Assembly: GCF_001074825.1 (NCBI RefSeq)
Contig: NZ_JUPG01000155.1
Location: 1-64,000 of the forward strand
DNA length: 64,000 nucleotides
Reading direction: 5' to 3'
From: Streptococcus pseudopneumoniae
GTDB lineage: Bacteria > Bacillota > Bacilli > Lactobacillales > Streptococcaceae
Numbering within the stretch: position 1 is the stretch's first letter; the number at the start of each line of letters is the position of its first letter. Of this stretch, positions 35,619 through 45,471 are shown piece after piece. The position numbers and the translations under genes are program-made. The notes beneath the pieces are model-generated. The model saw only the letters and a list, made by a program, of their open reading frames with translations. It was not told where the DNA came from and ran no database searches.

Positions 35619-35679
35619 ATTTTGTTTTTAAATAGGGGTGAAAAGACTTTTTGCTTCTATTTAAAAATAAAATAAGGAG
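35619..35679 (+). promoter_or_regulatory. Long A/U hairpin abutting the adk ribosome site
   Basis: ATTTTGTTTTTAAATAG (35619-35635) pairs over 17 positions (one G-U) with CTATTTAAAAATAAAAT (35657-35673), directly next to AAGGAG (35674-35679). It could tune adk translation or RNA processing. Between the BOX and this hairpin is another stem (AAACTCT/AGAGTTT near 35580-35605). Confidence 0.5.
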
Positions 35680-35687
35680 ATCAAATC

Positions 35688-36326
35688 ATGAATCTTTTGA
35701 TTATGGGCTTACCTGGTGCAGGTAAGGGAACTCAAGCAGCAAAAATCGTAGAACAATTCCATGTTGCACATATCTCAACAGGTGATATGTTCCGTGCTGC
35801 TATGGCAAATCAAACTGAAATGGGTGTTCTTGCCAAGTCATACATTGACAAGGGTGAATTGGTTCCTGACGAAGTTACAAATGGAATCGTAAAAGAACGT
35901 CTTTCACAAGATGATATTAAAGAAACAGGATTCTTGTTGGATGGTTACCCACGTACAATTGAACAAGCTCATGCCTTGGACAAAACATTGGCTGAACTTG
36001 GCATTGAACTAGAAGGTGTCATCAACATTGAAGTGAATCCAGATAGCCTCTTGGAACGTTTGAGTGGTCGTATCATCCACCGCGTAACTGGAGAAACTTT
36101 CCACAAGGTCTTTAACCCACCAGTTGACTATAAAGAAGAAGATTACTACCAACGTGAAGATGATAAACCTGAGACAGTAAAACGTCGTTTGGACGTTAAT
36201 ATTGCTCAAGGAGAACCAATTATTGCTCACTATCGTGCCAAAGGTTTGGTTCATGATATCGAAGGTAATCAAGATATCAATGATGTCTTCTCAGATATCG
36301 AAAAAGTATTGACAAATTTGAAATAA
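35688..36326 (+). CDS. adk: Adenylate kinase
   Basis: The 212-aa enzyme interconverts ATP, AMP and ADP. P-loop GLPGAGKGT is at residues 7-15 and the NMP-binding site at STGDMFRAA. The LID (about 127-160) has no Cys, so it is the zinc-free type. Confidence 0.98.
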
Positions 36327-36442
36327 AGCGTTTTTCACACTTGCAAAAATCCGCTATAAATGTTATACTGAGATAGTCTGACTTATAATTGTTGTCTCTG
36401 TGTCTAGAGGCATCGAATCGAAATTTATGGAGGTGCTTTTGC

Positions 36443-36661
36443 GTGGCAAAAGACGATGTGATTGAAGTTGAAGGCAAAGTAGTTGATACAATGCCGAATG
36501 CAATGTTTACGGTTGAACTTGAAAATGGACATCAGATTTTAGCAACAGTTTCTGGTAAAATTCGTAAAAACTATATTCGTATTTTAGCGGGAGATCGTGT
36601 TACTGTCGAAATGAGTCCATATGACTTGACACGTGGACGTATCACTTACCGCTTTAAATAA
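36443..36661 (+). CDS. infA: Translation initiation factor IF-1
   Basis: The 72-aa OB-fold protein ([19 protein letters not shown]) starts at GTG 36443, 8 nt after GGAGGTG. A longer frame from 36389 is not supported. Confidence 0.97.
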   Translation: MAKDDVIEVEGKVVDTMPNAMFTVELENGHQILATVSGKIRKNYIRILAGDRVTVEMSPYDLTRGRITYRFK

Positions 36662-36685
36662 TCGAAAAACTTGGAGGGATAAGAA

Positions 36686-36802
36686 ATGAAAGTAAGACCA
36701 TCGGTCAAACCAATTTGCGAATACTGTAAAGTTATTCGTCGTAATGGTCGTGTTATGGTAATTTGCCCAGCAAATCCAAAACACAAACAACGTCAAGGAT
36801 AA
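36686..36802 (+). CDS. rpmJ: 50S ribosomal protein L36
   Basis: A 38-codon gene with the zinc ribbon of L36: Cys at 11 and 14 (CEYC), then Cys 27 and His 33. GGAGGGATAAGAA precedes the ATG. It is too short for most ORF callers but is essential in the standard cluster order infA-rpmJ-rpsM. Confidence 0.97.
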
Positions 36803-36819
36803 GATAGAAAGGAGAAAAC

Positions 36820-37185
36820 ATGGCTCGTATTGCTGGAGTTGACATTCCAAATGACAAACGCGTAGTAATCTCATTGACTTATGTTTATGGTATCGGACTT
36901 GCAACATCTAAGAAAATTTTGGCTGCTGCTGGAATCTCAGAAGATGTTCGTGTACGTGATCTTACATCAGATCAAGAAGATGCTATCCGTCGTGAAGTGG
37001 ATGCAATCAAAGTTGAAGGTGACCTTCGTCGTGAAGTAAACTTGAACATCAAACGTTTGATGGAAATCGGTTCATACCGTGGTATCCGTCACCGTCGTGG
37101 ACTTCCTGTCCGTGGACAAAATACTAAAAACAACGCTCGCACTCGTAAAGGTAAAGCTGTTGCGATTGCTGGTAAGAAAAAATAA
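36820..37185 (+). CDS. rpsM: 30S ribosomal protein S13
   Basis: The 121-aa protein starts [19 protein letters not shown] and ends in a basic tail; it contacts the P-site tRNA and the 50S bridge. Confidence 0.98.
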
Positions 37186-37202
37186 TATAGGAGGTAAAAG
37201 TC

Positions 37203-37586
37203 TTGGCTAAACCAACACGTAAACGTCGTGTGAAAAAGAATATCGAATCTGGTATTGCTCATATTCACGCTACATTTAATAACACTATTGTTATGATTAC
37301 TGATGTGCATGGTAATGCAATTGCTTGGTCATCAGCTGGTGCTCTTGGTTTCAAAGGTTCTCGTAAATCTACACCATTCGCTGCTCAAATGGCTTCAGAA
37401 GCTGCTGCTAAATCTGCACAAGAACACGGTCTTAAATCAGTTGAAGTTACTGTAAAAGGTCCAGGTTCTGGTCGTGAGTCAGCTATTCGTGCGCTTGCTG
37501 CCGCTGGTCTTGAAGTAACAGCAATTCGCGATGTGACTCCAGTGCCACACAATGGTGCTCGTCCTCCAAAACGTCGCCGTGTATAA
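37203..37586 (+). CDS. rpsK: 30S ribosomal protein S11
   Basis: The 127-aa platform protein has [20 protein letters not shown]. It starts at TTG, 8 nt after ATAGGAGG, so the weak start is offset by a strong ribosome site. Confidence 0.97.
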
Positions 37587-37628
37587 TCATCGCATTACAC
37601 TGCTTTTCGTTTAAGAGGGAGTAACTAA

Positions 37629-38564
37629 ATGATCGAGTTTGAAAAACCAAATATAACAAAAATTGATGAAAATAAAGATTATGGCAAGTTTGTAATCGAA
37701 CCACTTGAACGTGGCTACGGTACAACTCTTGGTAACTCTCTTCGTCGTGTACTTCTAGCTTCTCTACCAGGAGCAGCTGTGACATCTATTAACATTGATG
37801 GTGTGTTACATGAGTTTGACACAGTTCCAGGTGTTCGTGAAGACGTGATGCAAATCATTCTGAACATTAAAGGAATTGCAGTGAAATCGTACGTTGAAGA
37901 CGAAAAAATCATCGAACTGGATGTTGAAGGTCCTGCTGAAGTAACAGCTGGTGACATTTTGACAGATAGCGATATTGAAATTGTAAATCCAGATCATTAT
38001 CTCTTTACAATCGGTGAAGGTTCTTCTCTAAAAGCGACTATGACTGTTAACAGTGGTCGTGGATATGTACCTGCAGATGAAAATAAAAAGGATAATGCAC
38101 CAGTTGGGACACTTGCTGTAGATTCTATTTATACACCAGTTACCAAAGTCAACTATCAAGTTGAACCTGCTCGTGTAGGTAGCAACGATGGTTTTGACAA
38201 ACTAACCCTTGAAATCTTGACAAATGGAACAATTATTCCAGAAGATGCTTTAGGGCTTTCAGCACGTATTTTGACAGAACATCTTGATTTGTTTACAAAT
38301 CTTACTGAGATTGCTAAGTCAACTGAAGTGATGAAAGAAGCTGATACTGAATCTGACGACCGTATTTTGGATCGTACGATTGAGGAACTGGACTTATCTG
38401 TGCGTTCATACAACTGTTTGAAACGTGCCGGTATCAATACTGTGCATGATTTGACAGAAAAATCTGAAGCAGAGATGATGAAAGTACGAAATCTTGGACG
38501 CAAGAGTTTGGAAGAAGTGAAACTCAAACTCATTGATTTAGGTCTTGGATTAAAAGATAAATAA
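37629..38564 (+). CDS. rpoA: RNA polymerase alpha subunit
   Basis: The 311-aa protein has the assembly domain ([20 protein letters not shown]) up to about residue 230 and the C-terminal DNA- and activator-binding domain ([17 protein letters not shown]...LGRKSLEE). The latter is the target of Spx. Confidence 0.98.
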
Positions 38565-38575
38565 AGGAGGAATAC

Positions 38576-38962
38576 ATGGCTTACCGTAAACTAGGACGCA
38601 CTAGCTCACAACGTAAAGCAATGCTTCGCGATTTGACAACTGACCTTTTGATCAACGAATCAATCGTGACAACTGAAGCTCGTGCTAAAGAAATCCGTAA
38701 AACTGTTGAAAAAATGATTACTCTAGGTAAACGTGGTGATTTGCATGCACGTCGTCAAGCAGCTGCTTTCGTACGTAATGAAATCGCATCTGAAAACTAT
38801 GATGAAGCAACTGATAAGTACACTTCTACTACAGCACTTCAAAAATTGTTCTCAGAAATCGCACCTCGTTATGCTGAACGTAACGGTGGATACACTCGTA
38901 TCCTTAAAACTGAACCACGTCGTGGTGATGCAGCGCCAATGGCGATCATCGAATTAGTATAA
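38576..38962 (+). CDS. rplQ: 50S ribosomal protein L17
   Basis: The 128-aa protein starts [18 protein letters not shown] and ends the alpha operon. Confidence 0.98.
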   Translation: MAYRKLGRTSSQRKAMLRDLTTDLLINESIVTTEARAKEIRKTVEKMITLGKRGDLHARRQAAAFVRNEIASENYDEATDKYTSTTALQKLFSEIAPRYAERNGGYTRILKTEPRRGDAAPMAIIELV

Positions 38963-38978
38963 AATCATCAATTTTGTT

Positions 38979-39058
38979 GAGTGTTATGATGATGGAGTCT
39001 TGTGCTCTTAGTCTAGCTCTGGTCTACCGCTAGGATTTCGGTCCTAGCGGGAACACTC
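38979..39058 (+). other. Branched RNA structure after rplQ
   Basis: An outer stem GAGTGTT (38979-38985)/AACACTC (39052-39058) encloses a perfect 9-bp hairpin CCGCTAGGA (39027-39035)/TCCTAGCGG (39042-39050). ATGATG just inside the left arm could pair with CATCAT after the right arm. It precedes the terminator; function unknown. Confidence 0.5.
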
Positions 39059-39078
39059 ATCATAAGTTGGGATAGTAG

Positions 39079-39136
39079 ACGCTTGTTTACGAAATTGTTT
39101 TTTGCTTAAGAACAACTTCGTAAGCAGGCGTTTTTG
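39079..39136 (+). terminator. Terminator of the ribosomal supercluster
   Basis: A 15-bp stem (39079-39093 with 39117-39131, a few G-U pairs), extended by TTGTT/AACAA, runs into TTTTT. It is the strongest terminator in the cluster. Confidence 0.85.
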
Positions 39137-39155
39137 AGTATTTTAGTTAGAATTA

Positions 39156-39164
39156 TGCTATACT
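39156..39164 (+). promoter_or_regulatory. Extended -10 promoter of the ACT-domain gene
   Basis: TGCTATACT with TATACT at 39159-39164, about 57 nt upstream of the ATG. Confidence 0.6.
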
Positions 39165-39220
39165 ATTTGAAAAGAATCCTGTTTAATGTTCAGGTTTCCT
39201 ATTAAAAGAAGAATTGGAGT

Positions 39221-39493
39221 TTGCTTATGAAAGCGATTATAACTGTTGTTGGTAAAGATAAATCTGGAATTGTTGCAGGTGTTTCTGGTAAAATTGCAGA
39301 ATTGGGTTTGAACATAGACGATATCTCTCAAACTGTTTTGGATGAATATTTTACGATGATGGCTGTCGTCTCTAGTGATGAAAAGCAAGATTTCACTTAT
39401 CTTCGTAATGAATTCGAAGCTTTTGGACAAACTTTGAATGTGAAAATTAATATTCAAAGTGCTGCGATTTTTGAAGCTATGTATAATATTTAG
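39221..39493 (+). CDS. ACT-domain protein, 90 aa
   Basis: A stand-alone ACT domain (AIITVVGKDKSGIVAGVSGKI) of the glycine-cleavage-repressor-like type. ACT domains bind small ligands, often amino acids; the ligand is unknown. It is linked to the DUF711 gene 9 nt downstream, a pair conserved across Firmicutes. Confidence 0.92.
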   Translation: MLMKAIITVVGKDKSGIVAGVSGKIAELGLNIDDISQTVLDEYFTMMAVVSSDEKQDFTYLRNEFEAFGQTLNVKINIQSAAIFEAMYNI

Positions 39494-39502
39494 GAGTTAC
39501 AC

Positions 39503-40840
39503 ATGGATATTAGACAAGTTACTGAAACCATCGCCATGATTGAGGAGCAAAACTTCGATATCAGAACCATTACTATGGGAATTTCCCTTTTGGACTGTAT
39601 CGATCCAGATATCAATCGTGCTGCTGAGAAAATTTATCAAAAGATTACGACTAAGGCGGCTAATTTAGTGGCTGTTGGGGATGAGATTGCGGCTGAGTTG
39701 GGAATTCCAATCGTTAATAAGCGTGTATCGGTGACTCCTATTTCTCTGATTGGGGCTGCGACAGATGCGACGGACTACGTGGTTCTGGCAAAAGCGCTTG
39801 ATAAGGCTGCGAAAGAGATTGGTGTGGACTTTATTGGTGGTTTTTCTGCCTTGGTACAAAAGGGTTATCAAAAGGGAGATGAGATTCTCATCAATTCTAT
39901 TCCTCTTGCTTTGGCAGAAACGGACAAGGTCTGCTCGTCAGTTAATATCGGCTCAACCAAGTCTGGTATTAATATGACGGCTGTGGCAGATATGGGACGT
40001 ATTATTAAGGAAACGGCTCATCTATCTGATATGGGGGCAGCTAAGCTGGTTGTATTTGCTAATGCTGTTGAGGACAATCCATTTATGGCGGGTGCCTTCC
40101 ACGGTGTTGGGGAAGCAGATGTTATCATCAATGTCGGGGTTTCTGGTCCTGGTGTGGTGAAGCGTGCCTTGGAAAAAGTTCGTGGAGAGAGTTTTGATGT
40201 AGTAGCTGAAACGGTCAAGAAGACTGCTTTTAAAATCACTCGTATCGGTCAATTGGTTGGTCAAATGGCCAGCGAGAGATTGGGTGTGGAGTTTGGTATT
40301 GTAGACTTGAGTTTGGCGCCAACTCCTGCGGTTGGGGATTCTGTGGCACGTGTCCTTGAGGAGATGGGACTAGAAACAGTTGGTACGCATGGAACGACGG
40401 CTGCCTTGGCTCTCTTGAACGACCAAGTTAAGAAGGGCGGAGTGATGGCCTGCAACCAAGTCGGTGGTTTGTCTGGTGCCTTTATCCCCGTCTCTGAGGA
40501 TGAGGGGATGATTGCTGCAGTGCAAACTGGTTCTCTTAATTTAGAAAAACTAGAAGCCATGACGGCTATCTGTTCTGTTGGATTGGATATGATTGCCATC
40601 CCAGAGGATACGCCTGCTGAAACCATTGCTGCTATGATTGCAGATGAAGCTGCAATTGGTGTTATTAACATGAAGACAACGGCTGTTCGTATCATTCCAA
40701 AAGGAAAAGAAGGAGATATGATTGAGTTTGGTGGCTTATTAGGAACTGCACCTGTTATGAAGGTCAATGGAGCTTCTTCTGTTGATTTCATCTCTCGTGG
40801 AGGACAAATCCCAGCACCAATTCATAGTTTTAAAAATTAA
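39503..40840 (+). CDS. DUF711 / PFL-family protein
   Basis: The 445-aa protein matches the DUF711 family (start [19 protein letters not shown], with [19 protein letters not shown] and [16 protein letters not shown]). Its fold is related to glycyl-radical enzymes, but its function is unknown and no glycyl loop is seen. It is always coupled to the ACT protein, which may sense its ligand. Confidence 0.93.
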   Translation: MDIRQVTETIAMIEEQNFDIRTITMGISLLDCIDPDINRAAEKIYQKITTKAANLVAVGDEIAAELGIPIVNKRVSVTPISLIGAATDATDYVVLAKALDKAAKEIGVDFIGGFSALVQKGYQKGDEILINSIPLALAETDKVCSSVNIGSTKSGINMTAVADMGRIIKETAHLSDMGAAKLVVFANAVEDNPFMAGAFHGVGEADVIINVGVSGPGVVKRALEKVRGESFDVVAETVKKTAFKITRIGQLVGQMASERLGVEFGIVDLSLAPTPAVGDSVARVLEEMGLETVGTHGTTAALALLNDQVKKGGVMACNQVGGLSGAFIPVSEDEGMIAAVQTGSLNLEKLEAMTAICSVGLDMIAIPEDTPAETIAAMIADEAAIGVINMKTTAVRIIPKGKEGDMIEFGGLLGTAPVMKVNGASSVDFISRGGQIPAPIHSFKN

Positions 40841-40855
40841 GAAAATAGGAGAAAT

Positions 40856-40888
40856 TTTAAGTTCTATTTAAGGTTAGGTGTGTATACT
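40856..40888 (+). promoter_or_regulatory. CiaR box and promoter of csRNA
   Basis: TTTAAG-TTCTA-TTTAAG at 40856-40872 is a perfect CiaR direct repeat, 10 nt before TATACT (40883-40888). Confidence 0.9.
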
Positions 40889-40894
40889 ATAATC

Positions 40895-41045
40895 ATTAAA
40901 TAAAGACCTCCTAATATTATTTGAAACAGATAACTCTGATTTAGTTTGAATTTGATTTTCATCTAATATCTTTATTTAATAGAACTCCTAAACTTTTTCA
41001 TAATAATCTCCTGCAAAAGTCACCTGTCTGGGTGGCTTTTGTTTT
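40895..41045 (+). ncRNA. ccnE: cia-dependent small RNA, long form (csRNA5)
   Basis: The predicted start is about 7 nt after the -10; the RNA has TAAAGACCTCCTAA, a stretch complementary to ribosome sites, and ends at the hairpin AAAAGTCACC (41015-41024)/GGTGGCTTTT (41031-41040). The length near 151 nt fits the longest pneumococcal csRNA. These RNAs block translation of targets such as the competence peptide precursor. The letter name is assigned from the locus by memory. Confidence 0.85.
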
Positions 41046-41084
41046 ATCATCCATGATATAATAGAAGCAAACGGAGGACGGAAA

Positions 41085-41780
41085 ATGGTAAAAGTACGAT
41101 TGTATTTGGTACGTCATGGCAAGACCATGTTTAACACGATTGGTCGCGCGCAAGGTTGGAGCGATACTCCCTTAACAGCTGAAGGTGAGCGAGGAATTCA
41201 AGAATTAGGGATTGGTTTGCGAGAGTCTGGTCTACAGTTTGAGCGCGCTTATTCCAGTGATTCTGGTCGCACCATTCAGACAATGGGAATCATACTTGAA
41301 GAACTGGGCTTGCAGGGGAAAATCCCATATCGCATGGACAAGCGTATCAGAGAATGGTGTTTCGGTAGCTTTGATGGAGCCTACGATGGTGATCTTTTCA
41401 TGGGTATTATTCCTCGTATCTTTAATGTGGACCACGTTCACCAATTGTCTTATGCTGAACTGGCTGAGGGCTTGGTAGAGGTTGATACAGCTGGTTGGGC
41501 TGAAGGCTGGGAAAAACTCAGTGGTCGAATCAAGGAAGGCTTTGAAGCGATTGGCAAAGAAATGGAAGAACAAGGTGGGGGCAATGCTCTCGTTGTTAGC
41601 CATGGAATGACCATTGGAACCATTGTTTATCTGATTAATGGCATGCACCCGCATGGTCTCGATAATGGTAGCGTGACGATCCTTGAATATGAGGACGGCC
41701 AGTTTAGCGTTGAGGTTGTTGGTGACCGTAGTTACCGAGAACTAGGACGGGAGAAGATGCGAGAGACAAATAATCAATAG
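41085..41780 (+). CDS. Histidine phosphatase / phosphoglycerate mutase-like protein
   Basis: The 231-aa protein has LVRHGKTMFN with the catalytic His at residue 11, and VVSHGMTIGT with the second His. Such enzymes dephosphorylate diverse small molecules; the substrate is not shown. It is monocistronic and followed by a perfect terminator. Confidence 0.88.
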   Translation: MVKVRLYLVRHGKTMFNTIGRAQGWSDTPLTAEGERGIQELGIGLRESGLQFERAYSSDSGRTIQTMGIILEELGLQGKIPYRMDKRIREWCFGSFDGAYDGDLFMGIIPRIFNVDHVHQLSYAELAEGLVEVDTAGWAEGWEKLSGRIKEGFEAIGKEMEEQGGGNALVVSHGMTIGTIVYLINGMHPHGLDNGSVTILEYEDGQFSVEVVGDRSYRELGREKMRETNNQ

Positions 41781-41783
41781 AAG

Positions 41784-41809
41784 TTAGCTCCAAATGGAGC
41801 TAATTTTTT
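41784..41809 (+). terminator. Intrinsic terminator before leuS
   Basis: TTAGCTCC (41784-41791)/GGAGCTAA (41796-41803) with an AAAT loop, then TTTTTT. Confidence 0.85.
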
Positions 41810-41879
41810 ATACTGCTACATAATCTGGATTTGCGATTCGGTCTTTCTTGCCATCCAAGTCCAAAAGAACATTTCTCAT
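41808..41879 (-). other. Short minus-strand frame, possible gene remnant
   Basis: On the minus strand a 23-codon frame (start [20 protein letters not shown]) has GAGGGA 9 nt before its ATG. It is too short to call a gene and may be the tail of a gene lost from this locus, where reference pneumococci carry extra genes. Confidence 0.3.
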
Positions 41880-41899
41880 CTTTCAAATTCCCTCAAAAA

Positions 41900-41908
41900 T
41901 GGTATAAT
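41900..41908 (+). promoter_or_regulatory. Extended -10 promoter of leuS
   Basis: TGGTATAAT with TATAAT at 41903-41908. The leader is only about 25 nt, so there is no room for a T-box. Confidence 0.7.
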
Positions 41909-41936
41909 AGTAACATCACAAAATTGGAGAGAGACC

Positions 41937-44438
41937 ATGAGTTTTTACAATCATAAAGAAATTGAGCCTAAGTGGCAGGGCTACTGGGCAGAACATCATA
42001 CATTTAAGACAGGAACAGATGCATCAAAACCGAAGTTTTATGCTCTCGATATGTTCCCTTATCCGTCTGGAGCGGGTCTGCACGTAGGACACCCAGAAGG
42101 CTATACCGCAACTGATATCCTCAGCCGTTACAAACGTGCGCAAGGCTACAATGTCCTTCACCCAATGGGCTGGGATGCTTTTGGTTTGCCTGCAGAGCAA
42201 TACGCTATGGATACAGGTAATGACCCAGCAGAATTTACAGCTGAAAACATTGCCAACTTCAAACGTCAAATCAATGCGCTTGGATTCTCTTACGACTGGG
42301 ATCGTGAAGTCAACACAACAGATCCAAACTATTACAAGTGGACTCAATGGATTTTCACAAAGCTTTACGAAAAGGGCTTGGCTTATGAAGCGGAAGTGCC
42401 AGTAAACTGGGTTGAAGAGTTGGGAACAGCCATTGCCAACGAAGAAGTCCTTCCTGATGGAACTTCTGAGCGTGGAGGCTATCCAGTTGTCCGCAAACCG
42501 ATGCGCCAATGGATGCTAAAAATCACGGCCTATGCAGAGCGTCTGCTTAACGATTTGGATGAACTTGACTGGCCAGAGTCTATCAAGGACATGCAACGCA
42601 ACTGGATTGGTAAATCAACTGGTGCCAATGTAACCTTTAAAGTTAAGGGAACAGACAAGGAATTCACAGTCTTTACGACTCGTCCGGACACCCTTTTCGG
42701 TGCGACTTTCACTGTTTTGGCTCCTGAGCATGACTTGGTTGACTCTATCACAAGTCCGGAGCAAGCAGAGGCTGTAGCAGACTACAAACACCAAGCTAGT
42801 CTCAAGTCTGACTTGGCTCGTACAGATCTTGCTAAGGAAAAAACAGGAGTTTGGACTGGTGCTTATGCCATCAATCCTGTCAATGGCAAGGAAATTCCAA
42901 TCTGGATTGCGGACTATGTTCTTGCTAGCTATGGGACAGGTGCGGTAATGGCTGTACCTGCTCATGACCAACGTGACTGGGAATTTGCCAAACAATTTGA
43001 CCTTCCAATCGTAGAGGTGCTGGAAGGTGGAAATGTAGCAGAAGCTGCCTACACAGAAGATGGACTTCATGTCAATTCAGACTTCCTAAATGGATTGAAT
43101 AAAGAAGATGCTATTGCTAAGATTGTGGCTTGGTTGGAAGAGAAAGGTTGTGGACAAGAGAAAGTTACTTACCGTCTCCGCGACTGGCTCTTTAGTCGTC
43201 AACGTTACTGGGGTGAGCCAATCCCAATCATTCATTGGGAAGATGGAACTTCAACAACTGTCCCTGAAAATGAATTGCCACTTGTCTTGCCTGTAACCAA
43301 GGATATTCGCCCTTCAGGTACAGGGGAAAGTCCATTGGCTAACTTGACAGACTGGCTTGAAGTGACTCGTGAAGATGGCGTCAAAGGTCGTCGTGAAACA
43401 AACACCATGCCACAATGGGCTGGATCAAGCTGGTACTACCTCCGCTATATTGATCCACACAATACTGAGAAATTGGCTGATGAGGACCTTCTCAAACAAT
43501 GGTTGCCAGTAGATATCTACGTGGGTGGTGCGGAACATGCTGTACTTCACTTGCTTTACGCTCGCTTCTGGCACAAATTCCTCTATGACCTCGGTGTTGT
43601 TCCAACTAAGGAACCATTCCAAAAACTCTTTAACCAAGGAATGATTTTGGGAACCAGCTACCGTGACCACCGTGGCGCGCTTGTAGCGACTGACAAGGTT
43701 GAGAAACGTGACGGTTCCTTCTTCCATGTAGAAACAGGAGAAGAGTTGGAGCAAGCACCAGCTAAGATGTCTAAATCTCTTAAGAACGTTGTTAATCCAG
43801 ACGACGTGGTGGAACAATACGGTGCCGACACTCTTCGTGTCTATGAAATGTTCATGGGCCCACTTGATGCGTCTATCGCTTGGTCTGAAGAAGGTCTAGA
43901 AGGAAGCCGTAAATTCCTTGACCGTGTTTACCGTTTGATTACAAGTAAAGAAATCGTCGAAGAAAACAATGGCGCTCTCGACAAGGTTTATAACGAAACC
44001 GTTAAAGCTGTCACAGAGCAAATCGAGTCTATGAAATTCAACACAGCTATTGCCCAACTCATGGTCTTTGTCAACGCTGCTAACAAGGAAGACAAACTCT
44101 ATGTGGACTACGCCAAAGGCTTTATCCAATTGATTGCTCCATTTGCACCTCACTTGGCAGAAGAACTCTGGCAAACTGTTGCAGCGACAGGTGAATCAAT
44201 CTCTTACGTGGCTTGGCCAACATGGGACGAAAGTAAATTGGTTGAAGACGAAATCGAAATCGTTGTCCAAATCAAAGGGAAAGTCCGTGCCAAATTGATG
44301 GTCGCTAAAGATCTATCACGTGAAGAATTGCAAGAAATTGCTCTCGCTGATGAAAAAGTCAAAGCAGAAATTGACGGTAAGGAAATCGTGAAAGTGATTG
44401 CGGTACCGAATAAATTGGTTAATATTGTTGTGAAATAA
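41937..44438 (+). CDS. leuS: Leucyl-tRNA synthetase
   Basis: The 833-aa class I synthetase has the HIGH-type HVGH at residues 49-52 and KMSKS near 610-614, with the editing insert between ([12 protein letters not shown] and a [12 protein letters not shown] segment). It charges tRNA-Leu. Confidence 0.98.
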   Translation: MSFYNHKEIEPKWQGYWAEHHTFKTGTDASKPKFYALDMFPYPSGAGLHVGHPEGYTATDILSRYKRAQGYNVLHPMGWDAFGLPAEQYAMDTGNDPAEFTAENIANFKRQINALGFSYDWDREVNTTDPNYYKWTQWIFTKLYEKGLAYEAEVPVNWVEELGTAIANEEVLPDGTSERGGYPVVRKPMRQWMLKITAYAERLLNDLDELDWPESIKDMQRNWIGKSTGANVTFKVKGTDKEFTVFTTRPDTLFGATFTVLAPEHDLVDSITSPEQAEAVADYKHQASLKSDLARTDLAKEKTGVWTGAYAINPVNGKEIPIWIADYVLASYGTGAVMAVPAHDQRDWEFAKQFDLPIVEVLEGGNVAEAAYTEDGLHVNSDFLNGLNKEDAIAKIVAWLEEKGCGQEKVTYRLRDWLFSRQRYWGEPIPIIHWEDGTSTTVPENELPLVLPVTKDIRPSGTGESPLANLTDWLEVTREDGVKGRRETNTMPQWAGSSWYYLRYIDPHNTEKLADEDLLKQWLPVDIYVGGAEHAVLHLLYARFWHKFLYDLGVVPTKEPFQKLFNQGMILGTSYRDHRGALVATDKVEKRDGSFFHVETGEELEQAPAKMSKSLKNVVNPDDVVEQYGADTLRVYEMFMGPLDASIAWSEEGLEGSRKFLDRVYRLITSKEIVEENNGALDKVYNETVKAVTEQIESMKFNTAIAQLMVFVNAANKEDKLYVDYAKGFIQLIAPFAPHLAEELWQTVAATGESISYVAWPTWDESKLVEDEIEIVVQIKGKVRAKLMVAKDLSREELQEIALADEKVKAEIDGKEIVKVIAVPNKLVNIVVK

Positions 44439-44444
44439 GATAAG

Positions 44445-44476
44445 AATCCTTCAGAGTAGAATCTGGAGGATTTTTT
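44445..44476 (+). terminator. Intrinsic terminator of leuS
   Basis: AATCCTTCAGA (44445-44455)/TCTGGAGGATT (44462-44472), 11 bp, then TTTT. Confidence 0.85.
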
Positions 44477-44509
44477 GAATGAAAAATATAATTCTGTTTC
44501 CATCATCTC

Positions 44510-44578
44510 ACCACTTAACCTCTCATTTTAACCACTTATCTCAAAAGTCGATTTTTCTTTCATACTTTTTGTTAAACT
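44510..44578 (+). promoter_or_regulatory. LytTR-type direct repeats and promoter
   Basis: ACCACTTA occurs at 44510-44517 and 44531-44538, exactly 21 bp apart, the two-turn spacing used by LytTR-domain activators such as ComE and AgrA. A weak -10 (TAAACT, 44573-44578) follows with no -35, as expected for an activated promoter. The operon downstream encodes its own LytTR protein. Confidence 0.65.
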
Positions 44579-44604
44579 GATGAGGTAAAGAGGAGGAAAT
44601 AAAT

Positions 44605-45471
44605 ATGATTTTACAAGCTAAACATTTGACTAAACGTTACGGCGATCATATGGCTGTTGACGATATTCAGTTAGAGTTTGAAAAAGGGAGTTTTAATGCT
44701 ATTTTGGGTCCAAATGGTGCAGGAAAATCAACCACCATTTCCATGTTAATCGGTTTGAAAAAGCCTACAAAAGGTCAGATTCGATATGCGCCAAATACGA
44801 AAATCGGAGTTGTTTTTCAAGCTAGTGTACTGGATGAGATGTTGACGGTTAGAGAAAATCTTACGATTCGTGCTCAACAGTATAAGGAGATTGTAGCAAG
44901 TCGTGTGGATGATTTGATCCATCAACTGGGTTTGACTGCTTTCCAGAAGCAACTATATGGGACTTTGTCAGGTGGGCAAAAACGTAGGGTTGATATTGCG
45001 CGTGCTCTTCTTTCACAGCCAGATATTCTTTTCTTAGATGAACCAACGACAGGTCTAGATATTCAGACTCGCAAAGCCATTTGGGATTTACTGTCTCGAC
45101 TACAAAAGGATGAAGGGATGACTATTATCTTAACGACTCATTATCTAGATGAAGCGGATGAAGCGGATCAAATTTATATCGTTGATCATGGGAAAGTGAT
45201 TGCGCAAGGTTCTGCGACGGTTATTAAAAGTCAGTATGCATCTAATATTCTAAAAATTCGTTTTAAGGAAATGAAGGATTTAGAAAAGTTGCTACAGACT
45301 GAAATGACAGTAAAGGAAGAAAATGAGTTGGAATATCTTTTTTATCCAAGGACATTACTGGAAGCTATTGAATATTTGGCAAAAGTACGAGAAGAAATTG
45401 ATTCTTTTGAGTTTCGTCCAGGTACCATGGATGATGCCTTTATTGCACTTACAGGAAGAGAGGTTCGCTAA
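44605..45471 (+). CDS. ABC transporter ATP-binding protein
   Basis: The 288-aa ATPase has Walker A GPNGAGKST (35-43), signature LSGGQKRRVDIA near 127, and Walker [13 protein letters not shown], then a C-terminal tail typical of drug or bacteriocin-immunity exporters. It starts a four-gene cassette with a permease, a LytTR regulator and a DUF3021 protein. AGAGGAGG precedes the start. Confidence 0.93.
   Translation: MILQAKHLTKRYGDHMAVDDIQLEFEKGSFNAILGPNGAGKSTTISMLIGLKKPTKGQIRYAPNTKIGVVFQASVLDEMLTVRENLTIRAQQYKEIVASRVDDLIHQLGLTAFQKQLYGTLSGGQKRRVDIARALLSQPDILFLDEPTTGLDIQTRKAIWDLLSRLQKDEGMTIILTTHYLDEADEADQIYIVDHGKVIAQGSATVIKSQYASNILKIRFKEMKDLEKLLQTEMTVKEENELEYLFYPRTLLEAIEYLAKVREEIDSFEFRPGTMDDAFIALTGREVR

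Noticed and set aside
36389-36442. N-terminal extension of infA
   Set aside because: Extra residues are unlike IF-1, and the strong ribosome site points to GTG 36443.
41810-41936. T-box leader for leuS
   Set aside because: Promoter to start is only about 30 nt and no T-box sequence is seen.
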